DNA of 64,000 nt, taken from the NCBI GenBank assembly GCA_027559495.1, contig JAMXSV010000007.1, positions 682,001 through 746,000 on the forward strand, read 5' to 3'. Origin of the DNA: Aurifilum marmelostoma (taxonomy: Eukaryota > Ascomycota > Sordariomycetes > Diaporthales > Cryphonectriaceae). Of this stretch, positions 1 to 12,900 are shown one piece after another (the stretch's first letter is position 1; each line of letters begins with the position of its first letter). The notes beneath the pieces were generated by a model, which searched no databases, was not told the DNA's origin, and saw only the letters and a list, made by a program, of their open reading frames with translations. The position numbers were made by a program, and so were the translations under genes.

Positions 1-407
1 GCATTTGCGGGGCTCCCCGTCTCTGGAGCCAGTTGACAGGTCGAGTTGTCAGAGCCTGGGCACAGGGCTGTGGTACTAAATGTGTGTGTGTGTGTGTGAG
101 AGAGAGTGTGTGTGGTGGGTTGGTGGGTGTGTATGGTGTGTTGCGCCTCAGTGGCACAAAAAGAAGCAGCCTTACTGCTGATATCGACCTCGACAAGGGC
201 TGCGCGGATCGTCCAAGCTATTGCTACGCCGAACAGCTTATAGATTCTCCTCGTCGAGTTTTACTATCCATGCCCAGCAGAGAAGAGAGGCCCCTCCCCT
301 GAAACTATTGGCTCCAGTCTTCGAGTCTTGAGCAACACAGCATGCGGGAGACCGCAACCCAGCTCATACACCTGTCGATCTGAAATCGCAGAGTCTTGTA
401 ACTGGCG

Positions 408-410
<3 letters not shown>

Positions 411-442
<32 letters not shown>
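411..442. repeat. poly-T tract (32 nt)
   Basis: An uninterrupted run of 32 thymines in non-coding DNA. It could be a simple homopolymer expansion or the reversed tail of a retroposed element, but no element body is recognisable beside it. Confidence 0.9.
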
Positions 443-445
<3 letters not shown>

Positions 446-2763
446 CTAAACCCCTCCTCCTTCTGCAAAACCTGGTTCCACACAATCGCTGCAGAGGTTA
501 GGTCTGCTTCGGAAGCTACTCGGAAGCTCCATTGCATTTTAGGTTTTTTGACAGCTCGGCCGCCGTTCTGCTCATGAGCCTAGATGCCGAGTCAGCGCCT
601 GGCGCCAGTGGCGGTCCAGGTGCCTTGGCCCCGGGCTTTGACTGTGACAAAACAACCGTTACGGATGACGATGATGACTGTTGACGACTTGGTGACTGGT
701 GGTGCTGTCATGGAAACCGGGTTTTGAGATGAGCTAGCAACGTGGCAGGACTTGTGGCCCCCCTTTGCCTGGCTGTGCTCTCGACTGATGATGCGAGCCG
801 GCGGCATTGTCGTAAGACAGCTGCAGATAAGCTTGGTAATGACATCGGAGTGGCGGCTGCCAACAGCGACAGGCGTCAACGCTGAAACCCTGGTCTTGCA
901 GGGACTGAAGACGAGATGAAGGATCTGACGTGGGCGTGTCATCAAGAACCTTATTGACATGCCCCCCCCCCCCTTCTTCTCCCCTGACTGACTGGTGATG
1001 CATGTGGGCTTCACATCTGGCGCCTCGAGCGAGGTCTTACAAGTCCCTAGGATGATCGGACGTTTGCGATGGCTTGTAGAGCGATTGGTTAGATGATGTG
1101 ACGGCTGATGCAGAAGAAACAAAACGAAGCAGATCGCAACACTTCGGGAGCCGGAAGAGCATAAGGTTTCTCCTCTAGCCCATTTGGGGCGTGTTTTGGA
1201 CTTTTTGGGTGATGTTAGCGAGCGGTTGAAAGCTTCCTCACCCACTATACCGACGGGATGGTTTGGCTACGCTACCGTGCCGTTGACGCATCGAGACGCT
1301 GTGAGAAAAGAAATCTAGACCTCCGGCAGGCCACAAGCCTACGGCGGGGGCGGGGGCGGGGGGTTAGTCTGTATGATGTAGTGACAAGCCAGCCGTCGCG
1401 TCTTGACAAAGCAGCACCTGATGGCATCATGAGATCCCACAAGTGTAGGCTCGTGGTGAGGCTTGTGGTCTTAGCTGTTTCGACGCCTAGGGATCCGGCT
1501 TTCAGGCCAAGCCTGTTGCCAAGGCGAGGGTAGGCAGCCGATTCTGTCATAGCTGGACAACGGGCCCAGGACAACGGGTCGAGCCATGCTGCGATGGTGC
1601 ATAGCATGGCAGCGAACCCGTCCTCTGCGAAGCGTGGGCGCCGACACTAGAGGTATCAGACATTTGTAATAGTACAAACAGGGCCCGTCCTCGCCCCCCC
1701 CCCCGAGATAGCGGGCCAGCTCCCAAGGAGTCGGTAACACTTTCATCTAGCGACATGAAGCCGGCTCGGATGCGGGTGCGGCCAATGCGACCGAAAACAT
1801 TCGGGGTTGTCTGAAGACCCTAATGACGGGTAGATGCCCTCCCACGTCAGTTTGCAGGAGGGCTGCCACGGCTCTTGAAAAGGGACTGACCGCCCACGGG
1901 ACGGCGTGGGCGCTAGACCTCGACAGCCGCACGGTTGGTGCGACAGGCAGATGACAAAAAAGGCCGGAAAGGACAAGAGAGCGAAGCGGGCGAATAGGAG
2001 GGGAGAGAGGGGAGAAGAAAGAAAAAAAGAAGAAAAAAAAAGGGACAGAGAGAGGTGGGGGGGGTGGAAGGAACGTCTCCAAAGTAACAAGCCTAGCTAT
2101 AGGTCGTATGCCGACCGGAGCCGATAAGGTTTGGATTTATTACGACGCGGTGACATCGATGACATGATCAACTCTTGTCAACAGCAACACCTGCTCGATG
2201 GAACGTTGTCGAGGGAGGGATTTGACTCGATGCAGGGCGGAGCTGCAGAGAATTACGTGGCGGCATGTTGATGCGTGTATTGTGCGGTACATTATGCTGC
2301 ACAGCTATCAGGGAGGCAGGAGGTACCGGGATACAAGCCACCAACGTACTTACCACAACACGGCGGGACCTTCTGTTTGGGACGCAAAAGGGCAACTTAT
2401 GTAAGCCGCTCATGTGCTGGTAGCACCTGCCAATCAGCCGAGTGTCGCCTCTGTGAACCGACGACAGAGTCAAAGCAAAGTCATTCATCACCCCCCCCCC
2501 AATCAATCAACCGATCACAGCCACACATCCACGCAGCCATCTCATCGATCTTGGAGACCTGACTCTCAGTCTCTCCCTCCCTCCCTCCCTCCCTTGGCTT
2601 CTCTCTCGCTCCCCACACACATATATACACACACACGCACACACACACATAGCCCTTTCTCCGCCAAAAGGGGTGGTGGTGTATGTGCGCGATTGTCCAC
2701 CGTGTCCAGTCAGTCCGTCCTGCCAAAAAAAAACCAGGTCATGAATCGAGTCGCAGCGCTATG

Positions 2764-2830
2764 GTAGTGTGTACCCACTACTATAGCATCTTAGTACAAG
2801 ATGCTACCACCATAGTACTGCTACTATGGT
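2764..2830. repeat. cluster of three perfect inverted repeats
   Basis: Three hairpins lie end to end. GTAGTG (2764-2769) pairs with CACTAC (2776-2781). TAGCATCTT (2784-2792) pairs with AAGATGCTA (2798-2806) around a 5-nt loop. ACCATAGTA (2809-2817) pairs with TACTATGGT (2822-2830) around a 4-nt loop. The arms are perfect. No coding frame or poly-T terminator accompanies them. Confidence 0.8.
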
Positions 2831-4462
2831 ACATAGTATTATCCCGAGTCCGTCCCTGGATTAGACAGAGGAAATAATGCCTGTTCTATCTCGTCACCAG
2901 CCGGCAGGCCAGCCAGCCCATGTTACCAAGACCTCCTTTTTTTTTTTTTTTTTTCTTTTTCTTCTCCTCCCCTTTCTCCCCTTCTACCATAACCGCCGCC
3001 GCCCCTGGAGCTGTTCTCTCCGAGGACATGAGGTGACGGGCGGGCAGCAAACTAGTACGCATGCATGTCGTGCCGACTACGTGCATATCATGCGTGGTGT
3101 GGTTCGCATGTGGCCACCATTAGTACCATAATAGTACCGTATGTACTGCTGCAGGTATTTCTATTGGAGAGCGAGAGAGAGGGACGACAGCTGAGAGTTG
3201 CTGTTTTCGCAGGTCCCGTCCCGGTAGGTCCCGTCGTGTATGCACTCTCGCTCGCCTCTTGTTCCTTCTTGGCCGACGGGTTTTTTCCAAAGCAGTAGCA
3301 TGGTCAAACACAACAACTACTATGTATGTAGTATCTAATTTGTGAGGTGTACATGGGTACGTTCTTCTGCAGACGGAATCCTCCTTGTTTTTGTGTCCCC
3401 ATGCAGGCCCTTGGGGAGCCGACAATTGTTTTGTCAGGGCCCCTTGGCGCGGACCCATAAGTCAAGAAGACCCAGAACCCGCAGCTGCTATGCATCGACC
3501 TTGGGTGGACATGGACAAGGAGACATACGACAAAAAGACCAGGGGGCAAGGGACCAGACCGTGGGAACTGACAATCCCGGTCCCACCACGAGGCCTTGCA
3601 CCACGACCATCACCAACAGCCTACCTGCACCCACTACCCACACACCCCCCCCCCTCAGAGCACCAGCAGACGCCATCCGCAACCCGCAGCGGGCCCCTCG
3701 TCCCCAAGGTGCCCCTTGTCGTGGACCGTGTCTTTCCTCTCTTCTCCTCCCTGTCACTGCGCCAGAATGGAGCCCCCCAGAAGGGCCAGGTCTTGGCCAA
3801 GGTTACCCTCTCTTGACCTCCGCCCTTCTTCTCACTTTTGTCGCTCTTCCTGGACGACGCACGGAGTTCGGGTAGCAGCACTAAATCTCTCTACGGTCCC
3901 TCGCCCTTCCTCCACTTGTTTCCGCCAGCCCCGTCGTCACATCACCCACCGTCTTTACATACGGCACGGGATGGAGACGGGGGCTCACTATGGAGCCCTC
4001 ATGGATCGTGTTATGGGTACTGTATACGGGGTGACAAGGCCTTCTCTGCCTCTCTGTTCTTGTCACTTCTCTCGCGCATGGCCCATCACTCGCTCTCGAC
4101 CTCCCTTCCCTGCCCTTGCCCCCCTCCCTTTGTCGCCCTCTCTCACTCTCTCTGTGATCGTCCGGAACTGTGGTGAGTGGATATCGTGCTTGTTGTCACC
4201 CACACCCCCCCATGTCTCGCATGTCTGGTCCTCTTCAGGCTTAGCCCCTTCAACATTTGTAGAGCATCTCTGCCCAGCCCGGCGTCTCTTCCGCAGTCTG
4301 CCAGGATCATACATTAAACCATTTTGACGCCTCCCTTTCTCTCTCACACACACAGGAACGTCTCTCCGCCGGGAGCTGTTTAGTCTCTTTCCACCTGCCC
4401 CTCTTCCGAATCACGGGCCCCAGTGTCTACCGCGCGCGCGTGTGTGTGTGTGCTTTTATCTA

Positions 4463-4469
4463 TGTGTGT

Positions 4470-4527
<58 letters not shown>
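4463..4527. repeat. TG dinucleotide microsatellite
   Basis: About 32 TG units with a single interruption near 4473, about 0.9 kb upstream of the homeobox start codon. Such tracts are length-variable and can adopt Z-DNA; no function is shown by the sequence. Confidence 0.9.
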
Positions 4528-4530
<3 letters not shown>

Positions 4531-5385
4531 GACTTGGGGCTAAGCACCTGTCAGTTTCACCTGAGCCCATCCCATCTTCTACCCTGTTGAAGATCTGCTC
4601 TGGTCAAAAGCCCACCGCCTCCCGAAACTTTCTCTCTCACTCACACACACACATTCTCTCACTCTCAGCTGTTACCTCTTTTGGCACAGCCTTCCGTGCG
4701 CTCATCCGTCACCATTGGCGTGGTCCTCCTTTAACCACCTTACTACTACTACCTGCTGACTACCCGATACCCTTTTGTCAACCTTTATTTTTTTTTCCAC
4801 CTTCGTCTTTTTATATACTCTTCCCTCTTCCTCTTATTTTCCGACAACACCACCACCACCAACCACACCCCTGGGTATTCTACCAAAACCAATTCATAAT
4901 TATTTCTGGCGCCCTCCGTCCCCTTCTGGATATCTGCCTTCACAGCATTATTGTGTTCTCGCCTTGTCGGTCTGCCCAGATCGTCCAACCGCAGCAGGTA
5001 GAGCACAACCTCAACCTCAACGACAGCCTTGTCTGCCTAGAAAGACTTGCACATGGACCACACGCCACCGAAGCCATCATAGCCTCGCATCGACGTCGAT
5101 CAAGGAGGACAAACATAAAAAAAAGGAAAGAAAAACTCTGGGATTAACCTCGCCTGGATTGTTCACACCAAAAAGTCGCCCCAGGATCCTGACTTCCTTT
5201 CTTTTTTGGAGTCGGGCTCAAAAGGTAAGACATCCTCATCAGTTGGGAAGGTCCCCGGGAGAGACACGAGATCTCGTCTGTCCGACTGCCAGACCAGAAT
5301 TTTCCGAGACCCTCTTGCTGATGAGCGGGAAGGAGGTTTTTGCAGTAGCTCCAGCGGACCTTCTGGAAGATTGTCTCGCCTGGTT

Positions 5386-6984
5386 ATGGAAGGCACGCCC
5401 TACTCGACTGAGCGCAGTGACTTCTCCCACAGCCGAACTCAACAGGAAGCCAAGATGTCGATGCTCGCCATGGCCACGCCAACCCCCCACCCTCCTTTTC
5501 GTCATATCTGGGACCATCCGAGGATGACGACAGACTACTCCTCTTCCTCTTCCTCCTCCTCCTCCTCGAGACCGAGGTACGATGCTCCCCAGCAGCCTTC
5601 CCAAGCCGCACAGGTTGCCCTCCCATCTATTCGACAGGTAAGGCACTCCCCCCCGCCCCTCTCCCCCCAAGCTGATCATCATCCCTCCTTCCTTCTGCTT
5701 GTATAATGAACAAAGCCACTGACATTTCGACAAAAAAAAAACAAAAAGGCTATTCCCGAGTTGCAACTACGGGTCGGACCCCAAGATGGGTCAGGAAGGA
5801 CTCCTGGATCTGCAAACTCACCATCGGCCACCGGACCTGGCCTGATGACTCCAGAGTACGTCCACTCGCCAAACTCGAACAAGCGGAGGCGTCTGTCGCT
5901 CGAAGATGAGAGGGACGAACGCCAGAACCGCGTGCCCAGGCACTACAACAGCCCTCCAAGGCACGCAGAGGTACCCATGCCTCCCCGACCAGCCTCACCA
6001 GCATATGCCCAGAGAGCACCACCACCACCACCACCAGCAGCAGCAGCAGCGGAGCAGTGGGGCGGACCGAACTCGAGGCCGAGCCCTCCCCATTTACCTC
6101 TCGGAGGCTTGCCAGCGATCCGATCGCCTGCCACGTTGGAGCCTGCTGATCGACCTGACATTCGTCCCTCCCTGCCGAGCTTCGCTCCTCCTGCAGGCCT
6201 GGAGCGTGGATCCGCCGCCTCCATGCCGCGCATCCGCGGTCACTCCAGCGATGACTACCTCCAGGAGGCACCCCGAGCACCACTCTACGTGCACCACCCC
6301 GATCAGCGATACGAGGCCAACCCGCCCTCCTATCGGCCTGGGGCGGGCGTTCCACAGTACGGCTACGGTTACCACCCTTCGAGGGTGCAGTCGCTCTCCT
6401 TGAGCTCTATTCCGCCTCTGGACCGGACACCCTTCTCCCCTGGCATCTACCCAACGCCTTATTCAGAGTACATGCGGTACGCCGAGATGTCACTAGCCAT
6501 GGCCTCGGACAACAAGCAGCGGAAGCGCAGGGGAAACCTTCCCAAGGAGACTACGGACAAGCTGAGGACGTGGTTTGTCGCTCACCTCCACCACCCGTAT
6601 CCCACCGAGGATGAAAAGCAGGAGTTGATGCGACAAACCGGACTCCAGATGAGTGAGTGTTTTTTTGTTTTTTTTTCCCCCTTGACCAAAACAGGGAACA
6701 AGCAAACTAACATGTACTTTCTACCAGATCAAATCTCTAATTGGTTCATTAACGCCCGTCGGAGGCAGCTGCCTACGATGATCAATAACGCTCGTGCCGA
6801 GTCAGACGCCATGACCTCGCGGACTTCCGATGGTAAACTGCTCAACTCCACTGAACGCGGCGAGTACGATGACGGCAAACCCCGGCAGAGCCCGACGACG
6901 AGCGACGGTGGAGATAGCCCTTACGACGATGACATGGAGGCCCGCCGTCGGTCACAGCACCTAAAGCGAGGTGGCAGCTACTAG
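5386..6984 (+). CDS. TALE-class homeobox transcription factor
   Basis: Predicted exons are 5386-5637, 5749-6652 and 6728-6984, giving about 470 residues. The homeodomain lies near residues 338-400. It carries the TALE signature: helix 1 around LPKETTDKLRTWF, a loop with HPYPTEDEK, and recognition helix NQISNWFINARRRQLP. The NQ of that helix is restored exactly by splicing across the 75-nt intron at 6653-6727. The rest is low-complexity and probably disordered, rich in Pro, Ser and Ala, with an acidic/basic C-terminus. The first intron (5638-5748) joins a conserved-looking PSIRQ to AIPELQLR. ATG 5386 is the first in-frame ATG; 5455 (MSMLAM) is a credible alternative. TALE homeobox proteins act in the nucleus, and in related fungi they control sexual and conidial development. 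The exact orthologue is not assigned. It is flanked by the largest non-coding stretches in the window, which fits a heavily regulated gene. Confidence 0.88.
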
Positions 6985-9900
6985 AGACAATGGGCGGCTT
7001 TGACCCTCCTCCGTTTCCGCACACGACTAGAGTAGCAACATCATTTTTCGCGCTGAACAACCAAAACAAAATCTCCCCTGGCCATTTCGCCCCCCCCCCT
7101 TTTGTTCCTTATTCTGTCTCGGGCTTGACATGATCACTACGCCACGAGCAGACCACGGATTTTAAAAAGGAGAAATAGAAAACAAATCAAAGGAGGAAAA
7201 AAAAAGATCTTAAGAATCAATAAGCACGTCCTGGTGGATGAATCAATTGGTCTACATGATCGAGCACGACCGGGCAACGACAACGAGCACAGCACCCGAG
7301 AGCCAGACGCACACATGATCAGGCGGGCTGGCACCTTCATCATCATCACGAGGGAGATACTTGGTCTTTGGGTCTTTTATTGGGCGGCTATGTGCAGCGG
7401 CTAGGATCTTTGGGGGGGGGGGGGGGGCGCTCCGGCATCTTTTGTTGTTTCTCCAGGAGAGACTGACTGATTTCAATATTTGGAGCGGCAAATCGGCAAG
7501 CAAGCAAGCAAGAAAAGAAAAATCAAATAGATAGTGATACCTTTGCATCGCGTGGACGGCGGCAAACGAGACCTGTCAGGGCTCATTTTTTTTTCTTCTT
7601 TTTTCTTTTCCACAGCAACAAAATAGCAAGCATTCTTACTACATAGTACTATGGCATTTTGGGTAAACCGGGAAAAGAGTGCGGAATTCCAGAAAAGGAA
7701 CATACAACAAAAAACGAAACCAAAAAAACCACATATTCTCCGATAGACCATTACGTCTGTTGCCAGCTTTCTCTTCTGCCGCCCTGCCTGTCTCCGTCTA
7801 TCGGTCTCACACCTTCCGGGTTCTGAAAGCTGAACAAACAACGTTGAGGCTGCTGCTTGCTGGCCGTCACCGCCTGTCAGCCATCCAGCCAGCCATGGCT
7901 TCCTCCCTTGTCAGTGTCACCATTTTATCGAGAGTATTACCCCAGCCCCAACCACGAACACGACTGAAGCTGCTTCAGCCAAGACAGAAAGGATTAACAG
8001 AAAAAGAAAAAAAAAAAACCACCAAAAAAAAAAAAACCCCCCAAAAGCTCACCGCAGCTCACCGCCGTCCCCCGCCATCGGCATACGCCTACCTACATAC
8101 ATCCATAGTTCACAATAAATGTATATATGACCAGACCAGGATCTTTAGGGCCCGCATGATAAAAAAGAAAAGAAGGGAAGCAACCAAACCTAGAGCAGAT
8201 TCCCGTCTGTCCCTCCCATCACACCCCCCCCCCCTTCCCCCCAAAACCACGCTGCCGGGTTCGCAGTAGAACCAATCACTTCACCTTTTTACCGCGCCCG
8301 TCCTCTTACTCATTCATCACCCCCCTGCCTGGTCGTGTGTTGCCCTGTCCTACGTTGAACAAGGCGCTAGAATGTCATCAAGAACGCCGCCAAAAAATCC
8401 CAAGTGCACTAATTAGGGGGCCTTTTTGCTCTTCGGTGAAGGTAGAGAGGGAGAGAGAGAAAAGAAACAAGAATGGGGGCCAGGATTGCGCCCACCCCCC
8501 CCCCCCCAGCAAGCAAGCATCAATACACAATTAAATGTACACAGCCTCAGCCGGTTCGCATGCGGCAGTTGTTTCAGACAGTAAGCATCCGGCATTCAAT
8601 CTCGTCATCTTATTAATTTTATGTCTCCTTTCCCCGCTTCAGAATCTCACAAGATCGGAGGAGAATAGGGTAAGAAGCAGAAGAAGGGGTTGCCTTGTCT
8701 TTGTTGCCCTCTGTTGTCCGTCAGCATATCATCAAAGCCTCTTTCGATGTGTGTAGCAATGACATCAAGGAGCGAGAGAGTGGGAGAGAGAGAGAGAGAG
8801 AGAGAGAGATGGCTACACGAATGGTAATTTCTCCCTTTTCATCTCGGTGACAGGAAATTCTTACCTCGCCCGGTCTCTTCCTAAGCCCCCTCGTGTTCTG
8901 TAACCCATTCCCGAGACCTGGGAAAGGGAACAATCGCACGTCCCATATAGATTGAGCTGAATCTGCTTTTGGGCCCAGGGAGGGGCTACTATCATCCACC
9001 GCGCAGCCCGTCCGTCTTTTGGGGGCGGTAGGGGTTGTTTCGGTGGTTACTTACTCGCCACGCTCATCCGTCGTTGGCTAGCCGGGGAGGCAGGCAAAGC
9101 TGGCTGGCAGGCAGGGAGACAGGCAGGCAGGATTACACACCTGATGATTGCGCAGGGGGATTTAGGGAGGGGTGAGAGTCAGCAAAAGCAGAAGGCCAGA
9201 GTCGCTACTATCACCCGATAGCCATGTGGCTTTCCCGGGTGTGACAGAAAAGAAGGGTCAAGAGCCCAGAAGGGCGGACGGAATAGGGTTGGGCGGGAGG
9301 CGCAAAGTGACGCCGTGTCTTGGATCGGGAAGAGGGTCTAGGTATGTGTGCGGGTGGTGTGGTCTCTGTCTCTGACTCTCTTCCCGCCTCAAGTTCTTGT
9401 CTGAACCGCCAGGAACTGCCCCAAACCGAATCCATGTTCGTCTTGTCCTACGAGAATGGGGATGGACGGCTCCGCAAACGTCCATCCACAGGTTGGGGGA
9501 AGCGTGTCTCCGGAGAGTGGTTGATGCATGCAGTATGGCTTCATGAGCACCGGGCCAAAAACGACTTTTCTTGGTCGGCGACCACTTTCTAACCTGACAT
9601 GGCCGAGAACGAGCTGGCGTACAAGGGCTGATATGGTGCTGGTTGACCACCGCCAATCTCACCCTCAGCTGCTTGTTCTCGTGTGTGTGTGTGTGCGCGC
9701 GCGCTTCAAGAACGGCAGAGGAAACCGACGAGGCTCCCGATATTGTCGGCGGCGGTCACAGGCTTAGACGTATGCCCGCGCCAGTGTCCCTTTCCTCCTT
9801 TACCCTCCCATGGCCGAATACACACACACACTCTCTCTCTCTTCCCCGGCAGCGGCTATGATGGCTGGCGCGTTGTTCAGCATTCCCATCGGTAATCGAT

Positions 9901-12900
9901 ATTCACGCTCGTCACCACGCACAGCTGAGGGTGTATCAAGCCACTGGGCATCCTTCATGACACTCACAGCAGGGCGCAGAGGAACCTGTAGCTCAGAGCT
10001 GACCTCTTTTCTCACGGCCCGTAGGATTCAGACCCGCCCCCCCCCCTCCCCACAACTGGTGGCATACCGCACGGTTCCCCTCAAGTCGGAGGTCCTCATC
10101 CTCACACGAGGCAAACTAGAGGATACGCTTGCTGCCTTACCAGAAACTCATGACCAATTCGGGGGCGTAAGAACCTTGACATTACACCACGCAATGGCGG
10201 TGACCAAGGACGAAAACTTCATCTTGTAGCCACAAACAACACACTTACCTGACTAGCCACACATAAGCACGGCTTGCGACCCCGGGTGTGTCTTCTTCAC
10301 CGCGCACAGGACCACAGATGGCGTAGGGGGCGTAGGTAAGCGTGGCACTCGCCCTCGGCATGCCATCCCGCGCTGACTCCTCTTGGTGTGCTGCTTTTGC
10401 GTGCGTGGCAGTGGCACGCATTAGGTGATCTCAACAAGCCCATGCCTGCTTGGGGATGGCACACAACCACCAGAGAGCCAGGTCAAGGGAAGAAGTGTAT
10501 ATGTGAGGTTCAGCGCCAGCGTCACCATGCTGCCGTGCTAGGTATCTGTGTCGTGAGTCGTGGCCAGCCGCCGCCCCCCCCCCCCCCCCTCGGGAACATG
10601 AGTGACAACGAATGATAAATCAAGTGGCCGTCTCTCCTAGCAGCGGCCATCTCGGAGACGTGTACCAGAGTACGGGTTTTGCTTGCTGCCAGTTCCCACC
10701 GCATCTGCTGTGCACTGCTCGGCGCGGGTGGGTACGTACATAGTAAGGATGCAAGCTCATGCGTTCTCCGATCCAAAGGCCTCTTTCCGCCTCATCATGC
10801 ACCAGCTCGCGTCTGAGGACCCTGTCTGTCGAATGACAGCCCAGACAGCTGCACACAGCACTAATCACGCGCAGCCCGATGCCAGCCTAAGGGCCCCTGG
10901 CTAGGATCTGCACAGCTGCCATCATCGTACATAGTAGCGTCCGCTGCGAGCCCTGATAGATGGGCCTTGACAGGTCCGGTGGTCGTGAATCATGAGCAGG
11001 ACCGGACGTGTTTGTACCTGTGTGTGTGTGTGTGTGTGTGGCCAAATTGGCGATCCGTCTTGTGCGCGATACTTGCAAGGTGACCACCAGTCAAAACTCT
11101 GGTACCGTGTCATGGCTAACAGGCCTCTCCCTCCTCCATCAAAGAGGCCAGGGTTGCTTCAGATCATGTTGGGATCTACCAAGTTGATCATTCGTCTTCC
11201 AGGAAATTTATCCAGGGATGAAGCATACCAGAGTATTGGAGACGGAATAATATCAGCCGGCCGTAAAGGGAAAATATCCGGCATTGCGACTTGCACCTCG
11301 TCAGCCCAGCCACAGCGACCCATCGAAACAGTGGCGTAGGGTGAATACACCATAATCGAACGATATTTGGTATTAGCAGTGGTGCCATATTCTCGTTTGT
11401 CCTTTTAGAGCCAAGCCAGGTGTGATCCATATCAGCAGCGTTCAACGTCTGATGTGCGTGCCGGTTGTCGAGATGGCAGCTCGGGTCCCCTGCCGAGCAG
11501 GCTTTTGACGTGGCTCCGGCTAACAAGCGTCTTTGAGCGCCAGGGCACTTGTCAGTGCGTGTTGTCGTCGGCGTGGACACAAGTCTCCGAAATGATCAAA
11601 CCACGTCAGTCCACGACAACCCTGTGAGGACGGAGCGCATCGTGTGCCGGAATGTATAAGTGCCAGCTGAGGTTGAAGCCGGGCCTAGGGTCTCAGCCCC
11701 TGACAAGCTGCAACAGAGAAATAGCCTCGAGGGCAAGAGGCAGAAGATGGCCTTGACAGCCTGCCACCCCTTCTGCGCACCCCTCCATACACCCCTCCCC
11801 CCCCCCCCCAGTTGGCCCCCAGTTGGTCAGGGTCTAGGTTCTAGACGATACAAACGGTCATCTTCCGAGGGCTTCTACCATCGTAATCCCAAGCTGTTCT
11901 TGCCGGGGCTGAAGAGAGACAGGCAGACATGGCATTGGATTACGGAGCATGGCTCAGGGTTAGTGCTTTGCTCCCCACACCTGGGCTTGCAGGGCGATCA
12001 GTGTGGGTCGGGGGAATTCGAAAAAGGAAAAAAAGATCAAGGTACATCTGCTAAGGCTGTTGGGGAACACCATCTCGAAGGAATCATGGATATTGAGTCG
12101 GTGCAAGGTCGGGTTCCCTGTCGTCGAGTTGAAGGTGGGTTTTGAGTCGAGCTCGAATTAGGTTGTGGGAAAGATCTTCCTTACAGAAGGACCAGACCAG
12201 ATCGTCTGTTGATCATGGTGATCCGTGCGTAATTGTTGCCTGCTCTCGGTATAGGGTACTTTGAGAACCTCTGCTCCTTCCCCGAGTTTAGGTGGGCTTG
12301 CGAGGGGGAAGGCACCCAGGCTAGACCCCACAGTCACTAGGTGTCTAGGTACCCTGTACTTATCTGGGTAGCTACATCAAGTACTATGTACCGCTATAGA
12401 TGGGTGTAGCCATCCAGCGTTTCGTTTGGTTCCGCTGGTGAGATCCTCAAAACCTCATCTCTCTCCTTTGGTCTCGAGCATTTCGATCAAACAGAGTGAC
12501 CACAACATCACCACCAACTACAACAATAACAGTGTCCCTATTGCCTTTCACACGATGAGCTATTAGTCTCTGGGGAGCACAGCGATAGTGGGTGGGCCTG
12601 ACTTGCCTGGGCAGCCTTTCGAGGACGACAGCCGCGAGACGAGAACACGAGCTGGTGTACAAGGAGCAACCCGCCAAAACCTGCATTCGAGGCCCACAAG
12701 CAGTGCTGGATGGTATGCCTCTCAGCACCACCTCCGCCTTAGATTGCTTGGCCTACGATCAAGGTCATGCTTGGCCACCGGGCTAGTCAGTTCAGCCATG
12801 TCATCTCTCGAGCCGCTGTGACCCTCGTCTGGGCTGGGAGGGATCGAAGTGTAAGGCCCACACGACCTGTCACTCGCTATCGTCGCACGCATCTTACAAG

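Larger units (their letters stand above)
1..5385. other. long non-coding region upstream of the homeobox gene
   Basis: No reading frame here looks coding: all are short, low in complexity, or lack GC-rich third positions. The stretch holds a 32-T tract, homopolymeric C runs, a hairpin cluster near 2.8 kb, TG and CT microsatellites, and from about 4560 a pyrimidine-rich run typical of a fungal promoter and leader. A TATA-like TTTTATATAC lies near 4810. A strong donor-like GTAAGA at 5225 suggests a spliced 5' leader for the gene beginning near 5386. I infer that the last 600-800 bases are promoter plus 5' UTR; the remainder is unassigned. Confidence 0.6.

Noticed and set aside
592..1245. 217-codon minus-strand frame
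   Set aside because: No domain, no bias, contains homopolymer-derived glycine run; no plausible promoter or splice partners.
3342..4327. Overlapping plus-strand frames of 143-243 codons
   Set aside because: Pro/Ser/Thr-rich translations of C/T-rich promoter DNA, no splice-joined continuation and no domain.
9810..10229. 139-codon plus-strand frame with a partly coding-like end (SEVLILTRGKLEDTLAAL)
   Set aside because: The first half is microsatellite-derived, codon choice is inconsistent and no partner exon was found. Chance is the simpler reading.
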